A stretch of 15,168 nt of DNA from Candidatus Brocadiaceae bacterium. GTDB lineage: Bacteria; Planctomycetota; MHYJ01; JACQXL01; CAKKQI01. The translations under genes and the position numbers were made by a program. The notes under the pieces are model-generated. The model had not been told where the DNA came from, did not search any database, and saw only the letters and a list, made by a program, of their open reading frames with translations. Of the stretch, positions 1 to 6,211 are shown one piece after another (the stretch's first letter is position 1; each line of letters opens with the position of its first letter). Location of the stretch: positions 1-15,168 of the forward strand of contig CAKKQI010000053.1 of NCBI GenBank assembly GCA_919901895.1, in the 5' to 3' direction.

Positions 1-20
1 GACGCTCGCCAAAGGACGAG

Positions 21-55
21 TCAGTCCTGCGGCTGAAATCAGTCCTATGGCTGAT
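21..55. repeat. Two tandem hairpin repeats (TCAGTCCTnnGGCTGA)
   Basis: Two adjacent copies of a 16-base hairpin unit lie at 21-36 and 39-54, differing only in the two central bases (GC and AT). Each can fold as TCAGTC paired with GGCTGA, including one G-T pair. A third copy with centre TC is at 188-203. A run of six T lies at 65-70, so the second hairpin could act as a weak terminator for a gene to the left of the window, but the gap before the T-run is long. Confidence 0.6.
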
Positions 56-100
56 ACGATCAAGTTTTTTGACCTTATGTTCACCCTATTTATTTTTTTA

Positions 101-129
101 TTTACAAAACCTGCTCCATCGGTTATAAT
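101..129 (+). promoter_or_regulatory. sigma70-like promoter of the tRNA-Lys leader
   Basis: TTTACA (101-106), a 17-base spacer and a perfect TATAAT (124-129) make a strong sigma70-type promoter. Transcription would begin near 136, so the transcript would carry the duplicated tRNA 5' fragment (160-171) and the hairpin unit in its leader before mature tRNA-Lys at 254. Seen in the sequence; activity is inferred. Confidence 0.75.
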
Positions 130-152
130 CTAAAAGTATTTAATTTTCCCAT

Positions 153-171
153 TATTGATGCGCCCTTAGCT
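153..171 (+). repeat. Duplicated 5' end of tRNA-Lys (left direct repeat)
   Basis: TATTGATGCGCCCTTAGCT at 153-171 is identical to 247-265. It contains seven bases of upstream flank plus the first 12 bases of tRNA-Lys. The left copy is not followed by the rest of a tRNA but by three hairpins, so it is a tRNA 5' fragment and not a gene. The arrangement resembles a target duplication made when the intervening DNA (172-246) arrived. Confidence 0.75.
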
Positions 172-246
172 TCCCGCCTCGGCGGGATCAGTCCTTCGGC
201 TGACAGCCCCGAAAGGTCGGGACTTCACTTAAGGGTAAGGACTCAC
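172..246 (+). repeat. Hairpin repeat unit, copy A, upstream of tRNA-Lys
   Basis: Three hairpins in series: TCCCGCC/GGCGGGA (172-187), TCAGTC/GGCTGA (188-203) and CCCGA-AAGG-TCGGG (208-221). They are followed by a conserved tail CTTAAGGGTAAGGACTCA (228-245). Its CTTAAGGG partly complements the CCCTTAG in the preceding tRNA fragment, which would close a long stem over the hairpins. The last hairpin and the tail recur in copy B (433-470) and, decayed, in copy C (1063-1103). Confidence 0.65.
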
Positions 247-253
247 TATTGAT

Positions 254-327
254 GCGCCCTTAGCTCAGTCCGGTAGAGCAGCTGACTCTTAATCAGCGGG
301 CCGCAGGTTCGATTCCTGCAGGGCGCA
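254..327 (+). tRNA. tRNA-Lys (CTT)
   Basis: A complete 74-base cloverleaf. The acceptor GCGCCCT pairs with AGGGCGC followed by discriminator A; the D-arm begins TAGCTCAG; the anticodon stem GCTGA/TCAGC encloses loop CTCTTAA, giving anticodon CTT (lysine AAG codons); the T-arm contains GGTTCGATTCC. CCA is not encoded. Its first 12 bases and upstream flank are duplicated at 153-171. The promoter at 101-129 reads towards it. Confidence 0.96.
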
Positions 328-347
328 TTTCTTAATTATAAATGATG

Positions 348-409
348 AATTATAAATTATGAATGAAAGAATGGCTTCTTTAATAATTCAGCATTCATAA
401 TTTATAATT
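348..409. repeat. AT-rich inverted repeat between tRNA-Lys and tRNA-Arg
   Basis: An 18-base arm at 348-365 (AATTATAAATTATGAATG) is the perfect reverse complement of 392-409, with a 26-base loop. The arms consist of repeated AATTATAA/ATGAAT words, and a further partial copy (AATTATAAATGATG) lies just to the left. The structure resembles a small non-autonomous palindromic repeat. It could also slow or end transcription after tRNA-Lys, though no terminator T-run is evident. Confidence 0.7.
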
Positions 410-416
410 ATTATCA

Positions 417-431
417 GCCCCCGTAGCTCAA
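417..431 (+). repeat. Duplicated 5' end of tRNA-Arg (left direct repeat)
   Basis: GCCCCCGTAGCTCAA at 417-431 is identical to the first 15 bases of tRNA-Arg at 480-494. After it the sequence leaves the tRNA and enters the hairpin unit, just as happens before tRNA-Lys. It is a fragment, not a working tRNA gene. Confidence 0.75.
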
Positions 432-479
432 ACCCGAAAGGTCGGGATTTCGCTCGGGGAAAGGACTCATTATTTATGC
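432..479 (+). repeat. Hairpin repeat unit, copy B, upstream of tRNA-Arg
   Basis: CCCGA-AAGG-TCGGG (433-446) is identical to the third hairpin of copy A. The tail ATTTCGCTCGGGGAAAGGACTCA matches copy A in its AAGGACTCA part. GCTCGGGG in the tail pairs with CCCCGTAGC of the preceding tRNA fragment, with one T bulged. The base changes relative to copy A therefore follow the tRNA next to it, so each unit keeps complementarity to its own tRNA fragment. Confidence 0.65.
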
Positions 480-553
480 GCCCCCGTAGCTCAATTGGAT
501 AGAGCAACGGATTTCTAATCCGTAGGTTGCAGGTTCAAATCCTGCCGGGGGTA
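480..553 (+). tRNA. tRNA-Arg (TCT)
   Basis: A 74-base cloverleaf. The acceptor GCCCCCG pairs with CGGGGGT (first pair G-T) and discriminator A; the D-arm begins TAGCTCAA; the anticodon stem ACGGA/TCCGT encloses loop TTTCTAA, giving anticodon TCT for AGA codons; the T-arm contains AGGTTCAAATCCT. CCA is not encoded. Its 5' end is duplicated at 417-431. Confidence 0.95.
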
Positions 554-715
554 TTTATCGGTAACTCTAAAGGGCGGATGGCGGCACGACGGAGGCTGGT
601 CCGCCTTTGGGGCGAAGAATTGGCAGACCCCGTTAGAAGTCATCAGCCAAATGATTCGGGAGGGCATCCCGTTCGGGCGTGACTACTTCTAATGGAGCAG
701 GCGCGTCCCGCACCT
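554..715 (+). other. Structured spacer between tRNA-Arg and tRNA-Leu
   Basis: No clear gene is seen. AAAGGGCGGA near 568-577 nearly complements TCCGCCTTT near 600-608. GTTAGAAG (632-639) pairs with CTTCTAAT (686-693) over eight pairs, enclosing smaller hairpins ATCA/TGAT (642-655) and CGGGA/TCCCG (657-671). GAATTGGCAGAC at 617-628 matches 11 of 12 bases of the tRNA-Leu D-arm (728-739). A reading frame is open at 519-692 but has no convincing start. The stretch could be a decayed tRNA-Leu, a small structured RNA or a coding remnant; I cannot decide. Confidence 0.4.
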
Positions 716-797
716 GCGTGGGTGGTGGAACTGGCAGACACGTAGGTTTTAGGAGCCTATGCCGCAAGGCTTGCGGGTTCAACTCCCGCCCCACGCA
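716..797 (+). tRNA. tRNA-Leu (TAG)
   Basis: An 82-base class II tRNA. The acceptor GCGTGGG pairs with CCCACGC and discriminator A; the D-arm carries GGTGGAACTGGCAGAC, typical of leucine tRNAs; the anticodon stem TAGGT/GCCTA encloses loop TTTAGGA, giving anticodon TAG; the long variable arm TGCCGCAAGGCT is followed by the T-arm GGGTTCAACTCCC. CCA is not encoded. It is the last tRNA of the block and lies 114 bases before rpmH. Confidence 0.95.
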
Positions 798-804
798 AAT
801 GCGG

Positions 805-847
805 AATGGGAAACCGTGCCCCGATAAATATCGGGGTCTCGCCCATT
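805..847 (+). other. Nested hairpin after tRNA-Leu
   Basis: A strong stem CCCCGATA/TATCGGGG (819-826 with 829-836, two unpaired bases between) sits inside an outer stem AATGGG/CCCATT (805-810 with 842-847). It lies directly after tRNA-Leu and ahead of rpmH. It could be a processing or termination structure for the tRNA transcript, or one of the palindromic repeats so frequent in this window; a similar CCCCCGATG/CATCGGGGG hairpin is at 6179-6198. No T-run follows immediately. Confidence 0.5.
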
Positions 848-876
848 ATAAAATTTAATCTATCAAATTTTTATAC

Positions 877-907
877 GTCCCGCTGAGATGGACGGGACAG
901 AAGGGAA
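877..907 (+). promoter_or_regulatory. rpmH leader hairpin and ribosome binding site
   Basis: GTCCCG (877-882) pairs with CGGGAC (893-898) over a 10-base loop, immediately ahead of the purine-rich GAAGGGAAA. The AAGG at 901-904 is seven bases before the rpmH ATG at 912. The hairpin is close enough to influence ribosome access, but a regulatory role is only inferred. Confidence 0.45.
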
Positions 908-911
908 ATTT

Positions 912-1055
912 ATGAGCATCACTTATAAACCGAACGCTCGTAAGCGCCTGAAAAAACACGGGTTCAGACGACGGATGAAAACTAAGGGCGGCCGGAAAAT
1001 TATCAGCCGCCGGCGAGCTAAAAAAGCGTGGAAACTCTCGGCCAGCGATGAATAA
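912..1055 (+). CDS. rpmH: Large ribosomal subunit protein bL34
   Basis: Encodes a 47-residue, very basic protein of the bL34 family, which stabilises 23S rRNA in the large ribosomal subunit. The family pattern is clear: an N-terminal [19 protein letters not shown] matches the usual TYQPSxxKRxxxHGFRxRM, followed by TKGGRK and SRRRAKKAW, matching the usual TxxGRxVLxxRRxKGR. The ATG at 912 has an AAGGGA ribosome site. The gene is a few residues longer than the common 44-46. In most bacteria rpmH is followed at once by rnpA (RNase P protein); here it is followed by a decayed repeat and the convergent ybeY, so rnpA is not in its usual place. Being next to tRNA genes still fits a translation-related neighbourhood. 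Confidence 0.95.
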   Translation: MSITYKPNARKRLKKHGFRRRMKTKGGRKIISRRRAKKAWKLSASDE

Positions 1056-1062
1056 AAAATCG

Positions 1063-1150
1063 CCCCGAAAAGATCAGGAACTTCGCCTAAGGATAAGAAC
1101 TCATCATTTAGGCGCCCTTAGTTCAGCCTAAAGCCAGTTACACCCTGGCT
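1063..1150 (+). repeat. Hairpin repeat unit, copy C, with a tRNA 5'-half remnant
   Basis: CCCCGAAAAGATCAGG (1063-1078) followed by ACTTCGCCTAAGGATAAGAACTCA (to 1103) is a diverged form of the unit ahead of tRNA-Lys and tRNA-Arg. It is followed, as in the other copies, by a tRNA start, GCGCCCTTAGTTCAG (1112-1126). This one decays: a hairpin AGCCAG/CTGGCT with a seven-base loop (1132-1150) resembles an anticodon arm, but there is no T-arm or 3' acceptor. It ends against the ybeY stop. The hairpin might also serve as a terminator between the convergent rpmH and ybeY. Confidence 0.5.
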
Positions 1151-1155
1151 ACGGA

Positions 1156-1596
1156 CTAAATAAGATTTTTTCCGTATTTGAGCAGGAAAAATTCCTGTTT
1201 TCCCCACATTTTTTTCTTACTCGGCCGGTCAAGATCGTTATAATCCAACAGGTGCAATAGTCCATGAATACAATAACGTAAAATTTCCTGCAGCACAGGG
1301 ATTTTACGTTTTCGCGCTTCAGATCCGGCCGTCTGCGTCGAAACAACTATTTCGCCTAAGATCCGGTCCCGGCCTAACCAATCTCTGAGCGGAAAGGCCA
1401 GGACATCAGTAACCCGGTTACGTCTCAAATAACGCCTGTTTAATTTTTTTATGTCCTCATTATCAACCATCGTAATGCTTAAATAAGCATCGGACAACCT
1501 GTGTTTTCGTAAAATTATTTGAAGAATTATTTTAATCAGGCGAATTTTTCCCGAAGTGATTTTGACGGAAGAATTTTCGGTATTGACAATAATCAT
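1156..1596 (-). CDS. ybeY: Endoribonuclease YbeY (rRNA maturation factor), variant metal site
   Basis: A 146-residue YbeY/UPF0054 family protein, of normal length. The family is a single-metal endoribonuclease needed for 16S rRNA 3'-end maturation and ribosome quality control in the cytoplasm. Seen here: NRRYLRRNRVTDVLAFPL (residues 53-70), LGEIVVS (80-86) and the metal motif region HGLLHLLDYNDLD (111-123). The usual motif is HGxLHLxGYDH; the two first histidines (111, 115) are present, but the third ligand position holds Asp121 and the Gly-Tyr-Asp is Asp-Tyr-Asn. The ATG follows the pgpH stop by 12 bases and its GAGGCGGA ribosome site overlaps that stop, so the two are coupled. The pgpH-ybeY pairing is common in bacteria. 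Function is probably kept, but metal binding may be altered. Confidence 0.9.
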   Translation of the reverse strand: MIIVNTENSSVKITSGKIRLIKIILQIILRKHRLSDAYLSITMVDNEDIKKLNRRYLRRNRVTDVLAFPLRDWLGRDRILGEIVVSTQTAGSEARKRKIPVLQEILRYCIHGLLHLLDYNDLDRPSKKKMWGKQEFFLLKYGKNLI

Positions 1597-1608
1597 TCTG
1601 TTTCCGCC

Positions 1609-3129
1609 TCAGACGGACCGGTTATTTTGAGATTCGGAAACGGCCGTTTCATCAGGATACTTTATCCGGGCGTGAAAAATACCGGCCAGCACCCTGGTAA
1701 AAGTATCTTCAATCTTTTTTAATTCGCCCATCGTTAGATTACTTTGGTCCAACTGGCCATCCAGCAACTTACTTATAATAATGCCGTGGACCAAATTTTT
1801 CAGTTTTGCCGGAGTAACACTTGGAAGAGTCCGCGAAGCTGCTTCAATGGAATCGGCCAGAAGAACAATTCCTGTTTCCTTAGTCTGAGGTTTGGGGCCG
1901 CCATACCGGAATGATTCCGGTGCGACCTGGTTTTCATTAGAGCCGTTATTTTTCTCGCACGCTTCATGGTAAAAATATTTAACAACAGATGTTCCGTGAT
2001 GGCATTTGATAAAATCAAAAATCGGCGCCGGCAAACGGTGATATCGGGCAAACTCGATCCCGTCTTTCACATGAGCGGTAATAATCAACGTACTCATCGT
2101 CGGGGCAAGATCTTTATGTTTACTGGCCGTATCAGTTTCATTTTCAACAAAATATTCCGGCTTATTCAGCTTACCCACATCGTGGAAATAAGAGCCGACT
2201 CGCGCCAGCAATGAATTAGCGCCGACGGCCTCAGCCGCTGCCTCGGCCAGATTGCCTACCCGCAAAGAATGATGGTATGTCCCGGGGGCTTCCAGAGAAA
2301 GTTGCTTTAACAATGGCTGGTTCATATCGGTTAATTCCAACAGACTCAAATCGGTTAAAACGCCGAATAATTTCTCAATAAACGGTTGTATTCCTAAAAT
2401 AATAAAGCCGGAAATAAATCCATTGGCAAAGGAGGCCAGCAAATCTTGAAATAATGAATTTGGAAACGGCTCGTTGATTATTTTTTGAGAAAAATCTACC
2501 AGGGTTATTTCCAGCAGAATTTTTTTGGAAATAACCATCACCAGTGTTAAAAAACCGGCTAAAGCGCCCAGTTTAATCAATTTTGCCCGTGCTCGTAAAC
2601 CGGTCAAACCAATAATTCCGACGAGGGCGCAGGGCAAGTGAATTATAATATTTGAAAAATCAGCCGGTTCTACCAAAAGCCAAGCAAGAAAAATCTGGAA
2701 AAATAAATTTAGCACTGCTAATTGCTGCGAATAACCGATCGCCATAATCATTGACGTCAACATAACCGGCAAAAAATAAAGCGGCCACCGGAACTTCAAG
2801 AAAAGACCCAATAATACCAGGAGAGCGATTGAAATTAACCCGAAGAAAAATAATTTAACCGGCGTTAAAAACAAAGATGGATAAAGAGCCCTCAAACAAA
2901 AAAACATTAAAAAAACAGAAACGGTTGTGATAATAACCGCCGCCGTAAGACGGCTTAAGGTTGCCAGGTAAGGTGACCCGAGTGTACCGGTAATGATTAA
3001 AGAAAACAAAAAAACTACCAGCAGATAAGTAGACCAGCGCGTTGATTTAATCCGGTTTTCTATTTTTTTAATAGATTTTGATTTTTCCGGCTGAATCCTT
3101 CTTAATTTTTTCTTACCGAATAAAAACAT
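1609..3129 (-). CDS. pgpH: Membrane HD-domain hydrolase, PgpH/YqfF family (c-di-AMP phosphodiesterase)
   Basis: A 506-residue protein with several membrane segments (roughly residues 35-250) and a cytoplasmic HD phosphohydrolase domain (about 285-490). HD residues visible are His287 in TYHHSLRVGN, His316-Asp317 in the FHDVGK motif, His353, His377-378 and Asp426 in LLADSIEA. PgpH family members hydrolyse the second messenger cyclic di-AMP and are usually over 700 residues, with a large extracellular domain between the first membrane helix and the rest. That domain is absent: a short basic N-terminus leads straight into the membrane helices. The gene sits between uvrA and ybeY, has its own promoter (3155-3182), and the ATG at 3129 lacks an obvious Shine-Dalgarno sequence. 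Whether the organism makes c-di-AMP cannot be told from this window. Confidence 0.9.
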   Translation of the reverse strand: MFLFGKKKLRRIQPEKSKSIKKIENRIKSTRWSTYLLVVFLFSLIITGTLGSPYLATLSRLTAAVIITTVSVFLMFFCLRALYPSLFLTPVKLFFFGLISIALLVLLGLFLKFRWPLYFLPVMLTSMIMAIGYSQQLAVLNLFFQIFLAWLLVEPADFSNIIIHLPCALVGIIGLTGLRARAKLIKLGALAGFLTLVMVISKKILLEITLVDFSQKIINEPFPNSLFQDLLASFANGFISGFIILGIQPFIEKLFGVLTDLSLLELTDMNQPLLKQLSLEAPGTYHHSLRVGNLAEAAAEAVGANSLLARVGSYFHDVGKLNKPEYFVENETDTASKHKDLAPTMSTLIITAHVKDGIEFARYHRLPAPIFDFIKCHHGTSVVKYFYHEACEKNNGSNENQVAPESFRYGGPKPQTKETGIVLLADSIEAASRTLPSVTPAKLKNLVHGIIISKLLDGQLDQSNLTMGELKKIEDTFTRVLAGIFHARIKYPDETAVSESQNNRSV

Positions 3130-3154
3130 ATGGTTATTTTTAAATATGTTATAT

Positions 3155-3182
3155 TTTATACCATAATCTCTAACGGGGTCAA
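3155..3182 (-). promoter_or_regulatory. Promoter of pgpH-ybeY, overlapping the uvrA stop
   Basis: On the minus strand TTGACC (3182-3177), a 16-base spacer and TATAAA (3160-3155) form a sigma70-type promoter. The TGA inside TTGACC is the uvrA stop codon. Transcription would start about 20 bases ahead of the pgpH ATG. Confidence 0.6.
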
Positions 3183-6046
3183 TGTAAATACCGTTTTAAA
3201 ATCAGGCCGGTGTGGGAACGTTTATTTTGTATTATTTCTTCCGGCGAACCGGCCGTAATTACTGCTCCGCCGGCTTCACCGCCCTCAGGCCCAAGATCAA
3301 TAATATAATCAGCTGTTTTTATTACATGCATATTATGTTCTATCACCAGCACGGTATTTCCCGTATTAACCAAACGGTTTAAAACATTAAGTAATTTGCT
3401 GATATCGGAAAAATGCAAACCGGTGGTCGGTTCATCCATAATATAAAAAGTGCGCCCGGTGCTTACCCCTCCCAATTCAGCCGCCAGTTTAATCCGTTGC
3501 GCTTCACCTCCGGAAAGAGTGATACTTGATTGTCCCAACGCCATATACCCAAGACCAACATCTTCCAGCGTTTGAAGGAAACGCTTAATTTTAGGGAAAT
3601 TCCTGAAAAAATCGATCGCTTCGCTTATTTCCATCTCCAGCACCTCGGCAATATTCTTGCCTTTGTATCTTATTTCCAATGTTTCCCGATTGTAACGCCG
3701 GCCTTTACAGGTCTCGCAAACAACATGCATATTAGGCAAAAAATGCATTTCAATTTCTTTGGTTCCCTGCCCTTCGCAATCGGCACAACGACCGCTTTTA
3801 AGATTAAAACTGAACCGGCCGGGCTGGTACCCCCTGATTTTTGATTCTTTCACCAGCGCGTAAAGACGGCGAATTTCATCAAATACCCCTGTATAAGTAG
3901 CCGGGTTAGAACGCGGCGTCCGCCCGATGGGCGACTGGTCAACCACAATAACCTTATCAATGTTTTCTATCCCGAGAATCCGGTCATGTTCACCGGTATG
4001 GATTCGGCTTTTATAAAGATACCGTTTTAAGGACTTATAAAGTACTTCTTCAACCAGGCTGCTCTTACCTGAACCGGAAACGCCGGTGATACAACAAAAA
4101 ATACCCAGCGGGATTTGCACATTAAGATTTTTTAGATTATTAGCCCGCGCCCCCTGGATTTCCAGGCAATAATTTTTAGAAACCGGACGCCGTCTGGCCG
4201 GCACTTCTATTTTTAACTCGTTTTTAAGATATTGGACTGTCTGGGAATGGTTGGTGGCCAGTATTTCTTCCCATGTTCCGGAGGTAACAATCTGACCGCC
4301 GTGTTTACCGGCTCCGGGCCCCATATCAACAATATAATCAGCCGCCCTAATCGTATCCTCATCATGTTCTACCACAATAACGGTATTACCCAAATCACGT
4401 AATTTCTTTAAGGTATTTAATAATCTTTGATTATCACGCTGATGCAAACCGATGGTTGGCTCATCCAGAACATAACACACGCCGACCAAGCCGGAGCCGA
4501 CCTGGGAAGCCAGTTTTATCCGTTGGGCCTCTCCGCCGGACAGAGTGGAACTCTTACGATCCAGGGTTAAATAACCCAGTCCGACGTCAACCAAAAAATA
4601 AAGACGGCTTTGAATTTCTTTTAACAACGGTTGAGCAATCAGCCGGTGTTCCGGCCCGAAAGATAAACTCTTAAAAAAAATAACCGCCTGATCTATATCC
4701 ATCTGGATAATTTCGGAAATATTTTTTTCGCCGATTCGGACCGATTGGGCTTCAGGCTTTAAACGCGTTCCCTGACAAGCCGGACAAGGCAATTCACTCA
4801 TATAAGAAAGAATCCGGTTTTTCACATAATCACTGGTCGTATTCCGAAAACGCCGTTCTAAACCGGGGATAACGCCTTCAAAAGAAGCGCTCTGTTTTTT
4901 TTCATCAAGATTATTTGTCCCGTTCATTAAAATTCTTCTTTTCTCTTCCGGTAATTTATAAAAAGGCGTATTAAGATTAATATCAAAAGAGTAAGCAAAA
5001 TCCCGCAAAATATGATGATAATAAATGGCCAGGCGGTGTCCCGATTTCCGCCAGGCATCAATCGCCCCGTTATTTAAGGTCAATGACTTGTCCGGTATAA
5101 TCAAATCAGCATCCAATTCCATTTTTGTACCCAGCCCGTTACAAACCGGGCAGGCCCCGTAAGGACTATTAAAAGAAAAAACCCGGGGGCTTATTTCTTC
5201 AATATTAACCCCGCATTCCGGGCAGGCAAAATGTTCGCTGAAGATAGTATCAAACCAGCGCTCTCGCAAACCGGTTGGGGCTGTTTTTTCCTCGGAAATA
5301 ATCAGCAACCCTTCGCCCAATCGCAATCCCGTTTCGATTGAATCGGCCAGCCGTTCTTTAATATTGGGACCGGTAATTAAACGGTCAACAATTACTTCAA
5401 TATTATGTTTTTTATTTTTATTAACAATAATTTGCCGGCGCCGGTTGGCCAGTTCCATCACTTTCCCGTCCACCCTGACGTAGCCGAACCCGTTTCGTTT
5501 CATTTTTTCAAATACTTCACGGTGCTGACCTTTTCGCCCGCGGACTAACGGCGCCAGAATCATAATTTTCACCTGGGGCGGCCGGACCATGACGCGGTCA
5601 ATAATCTGCTGGGCCGATTGGCGGGTAATTTCCTTCCGACATTTATAACAATGTATTTTCCCAACCCGCGCGAATAAAACACGCAGGTAATCATATATTT
5701 CCGTCGCCGTGGCCACAATAGAACGCGGGGTTCCTACGCCGCTGCGCTGCTCAATGGAAATAGTCGGCGGCAACCCCCTGATATTCTCAACCTCCGGTTT
5801 AGCCATCTGCTCCAGAAACTGCCGGGCGTAAGCCGAAAGACTTTCTATATAACGGCGCTGCCCCTCGGCATAAATCGTATCAAAAGCCAGTGATGACTTT
5901 CCTGAACCACTCACGCCGGTAATAACCACTAATTTATCGCGCGGAATTTCAATATTAATATTCTTCAGGTTATGAGTCCGCGCCCCTTCAATATAAATAT
6001 GCCGACTGACATCCGGTTGAGATGGAACGAACCTATTTTTTATCAT
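3179..6046 (-). CDS. uvrA: Excinuclease ABC subunit A (UvrA)
   Basis: A full-length, 955-residue UvrA, the damage-recognition ATPase of nucleotide excision repair, which dimerises and loads UvrB. It is two fused ABC-type ATPases. First half: Walker A GVSGSGKS at 44-51, signature [12 protein letters not shown] at 502-513, Walker B YVLDEPT around 525-531. Second half: Walker A at 655-662, signature at 844-855, Walker B YIMDEPT at 868-874. Zinc cysteines are Cys275/278/299/302 and Cys754/757/777/780, the second set within the C-terminal zinc module; further CxxC pairs lie at 133/136 and 421/424. A promoter stands just upstream (6087-6114). The ATG at 6046 has only a poor ribosome site. uvrB and uvrC are not in the window, as usual. 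Confidence 0.98.
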   Translation of the reverse strand: MIKNRFVPSQPDVSRHIYIEGARTHNLKNINIEIPRDKLVVITGVSGSGKSSLAFDTIYAEGQRRYIESLSAYARQFLEQMAKPEVENIRGLPPTISIEQRSGVGTPRSIVATATEIYDYLRVLFARVGKIHCYKCRKEITRQSAQQIIDRVMVRPPQVKIMILAPLVRGRKGQHREVFEKMKRNGFGYVRVDGKVMELANRRRQIIVNKNKKHNIEVIVDRLITGPNIKERLADSIETGLRLGEGLLIISEEKTAPTGLRERWFDTIFSEHFACPECGVNIEEISPRVFSFNSPYGACPVCNGLGTKMELDADLIIPDKSLTLNNGAIDAWRKSGHRLAIYYHHILRDFAYSFDINLNTPFYKLPEEKRRILMNGTNNLDEKKQSASFEGVIPGLERRFRNTTSDYVKNRILSYMSELPCPACQGTRLKPEAQSVRIGEKNISEIIQMDIDQAVIFFKSLSFGPEHRLIAQPLLKEIQSRLYFLVDVGLGYLTLDRKSSTLSGGEAQRIKLASQVGSGLVGVCYVLDEPTIGLHQRDNQRLLNTLKKLRDLGNTVIVVEHDEDTIRAADYIVDMGPGAGKHGGQIVTSGTWEEILATNHSQTVQYLKNELKIEVPARRRPVSKNYCLEIQGARANNLKNLNVQIPLGIFCCITGVSGSGKSSLVEEVLYKSLKRYLYKSRIHTGEHDRILGIENIDKVIVVDQSPIGRTPRSNPATYTGVFDEIRRLYALVKESKIRGYQPGRFSFNLKSGRCADCEGQGTKEIEMHFLPNMHVVCETCKGRRYNRETLEIRYKGKNIAEVLEMEISEAIDFFRNFPKIKRFLQTLEDVGLGYMALGQSSITLSGGEAQRIKLAAELGGVSTGRTFYIMDEPTTGLHFSDISKLLNVLNRLVNTGNTVLVIEHNMHVIKTADYIIDLGPEGGEAGGAVITAGSPEEIIQNKRSHTGLILKRYLH

Positions 6047-6086
6047 ATAGCTACCGGGGAAATTTAAGGATTATCTTAAACCTATT

Positions 6087-6114
6087 ATTATAGCATCATT
6101 AAATATGATGTCCA
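6087..6114 (-). promoter_or_regulatory. Promoter of uvrA
   Basis: On the minus strand TGGACA (6114-6109), a 16-base spacer and a perfect TATAAT (6092-6087) form a sigma70-like promoter. A start near 6080 would leave a leader of about 34 bases before the uvrA ATG. A CATCAT/ATGATG palindrome (6094-6110) occupies the spacer and could be an operator-like site. No LexA box of known type was recognised. Confidence 0.65.
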
Positions 6115-6165
6115 GACAAAAATTTGGGGTGCATCCCTGAATGGTGGTAGTCTTAATAAGCGGAT

Positions 6166-6210
6166 GAGATTGCCACGCCCCCCGATGTCCATCGGGGGAC
6201 TCGTAATGAC
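6166..6210. repeat. Palindromic repeat of the GTCATTGCGAG...GCAATCTC type
   Basis: Read on the minus strand this is GTCATTACGAG, then a CCCCCGATG/CATCGGGGG hairpin (9 pairs, two-base loop), then CGTGGCAATCTC. The outer words match the dispersed palindromic repeat with ends GTCATTGCGAG and GCAATCTC, known in multiple copies in many unrelated genomes. It begins one base after the gspM stop codon, so it may stabilise the 3' end or limit read-through towards uvrA, but there is no T-run. Confidence 0.7.
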
Positions 6211-6211
6211 C

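Noticed and set aside
153..265. Attachment sites of an integrated element at tRNA-Lys
   Set aside because: The duplicated stretch is the tRNA 5' end and the repeats are only 94 bases apart with no integrase gene between, so this is not a classical attL/attR pair.
1..494. CRISPR array, because of repeated short hairpins
   Set aside because: Copies are irregularly spaced, the spacing DNA is tRNA-related, and there are no cas genes.
519..692. Open frame between tRNA-Arg and tRNA-Leu as a protein gene
   Set aside because: It opens inside tRNA-Arg, has no good start or ribosome site, and a 58-codon open frame is not rare by chance. Kept only as an alternative in the spacer entry.
617..695. Second leucine tRNA
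   Set aside because: Only the D-arm word matches; no acceptor stem, anticodon stem of the right geometry or T-arm could be formed.
3530..3844. Open frame of 104 codons on the plus strand
   Set aside because: It is antisense to the C-terminal half of uvrA, whose motifs are intact; no supporting signal for the antisense frame.
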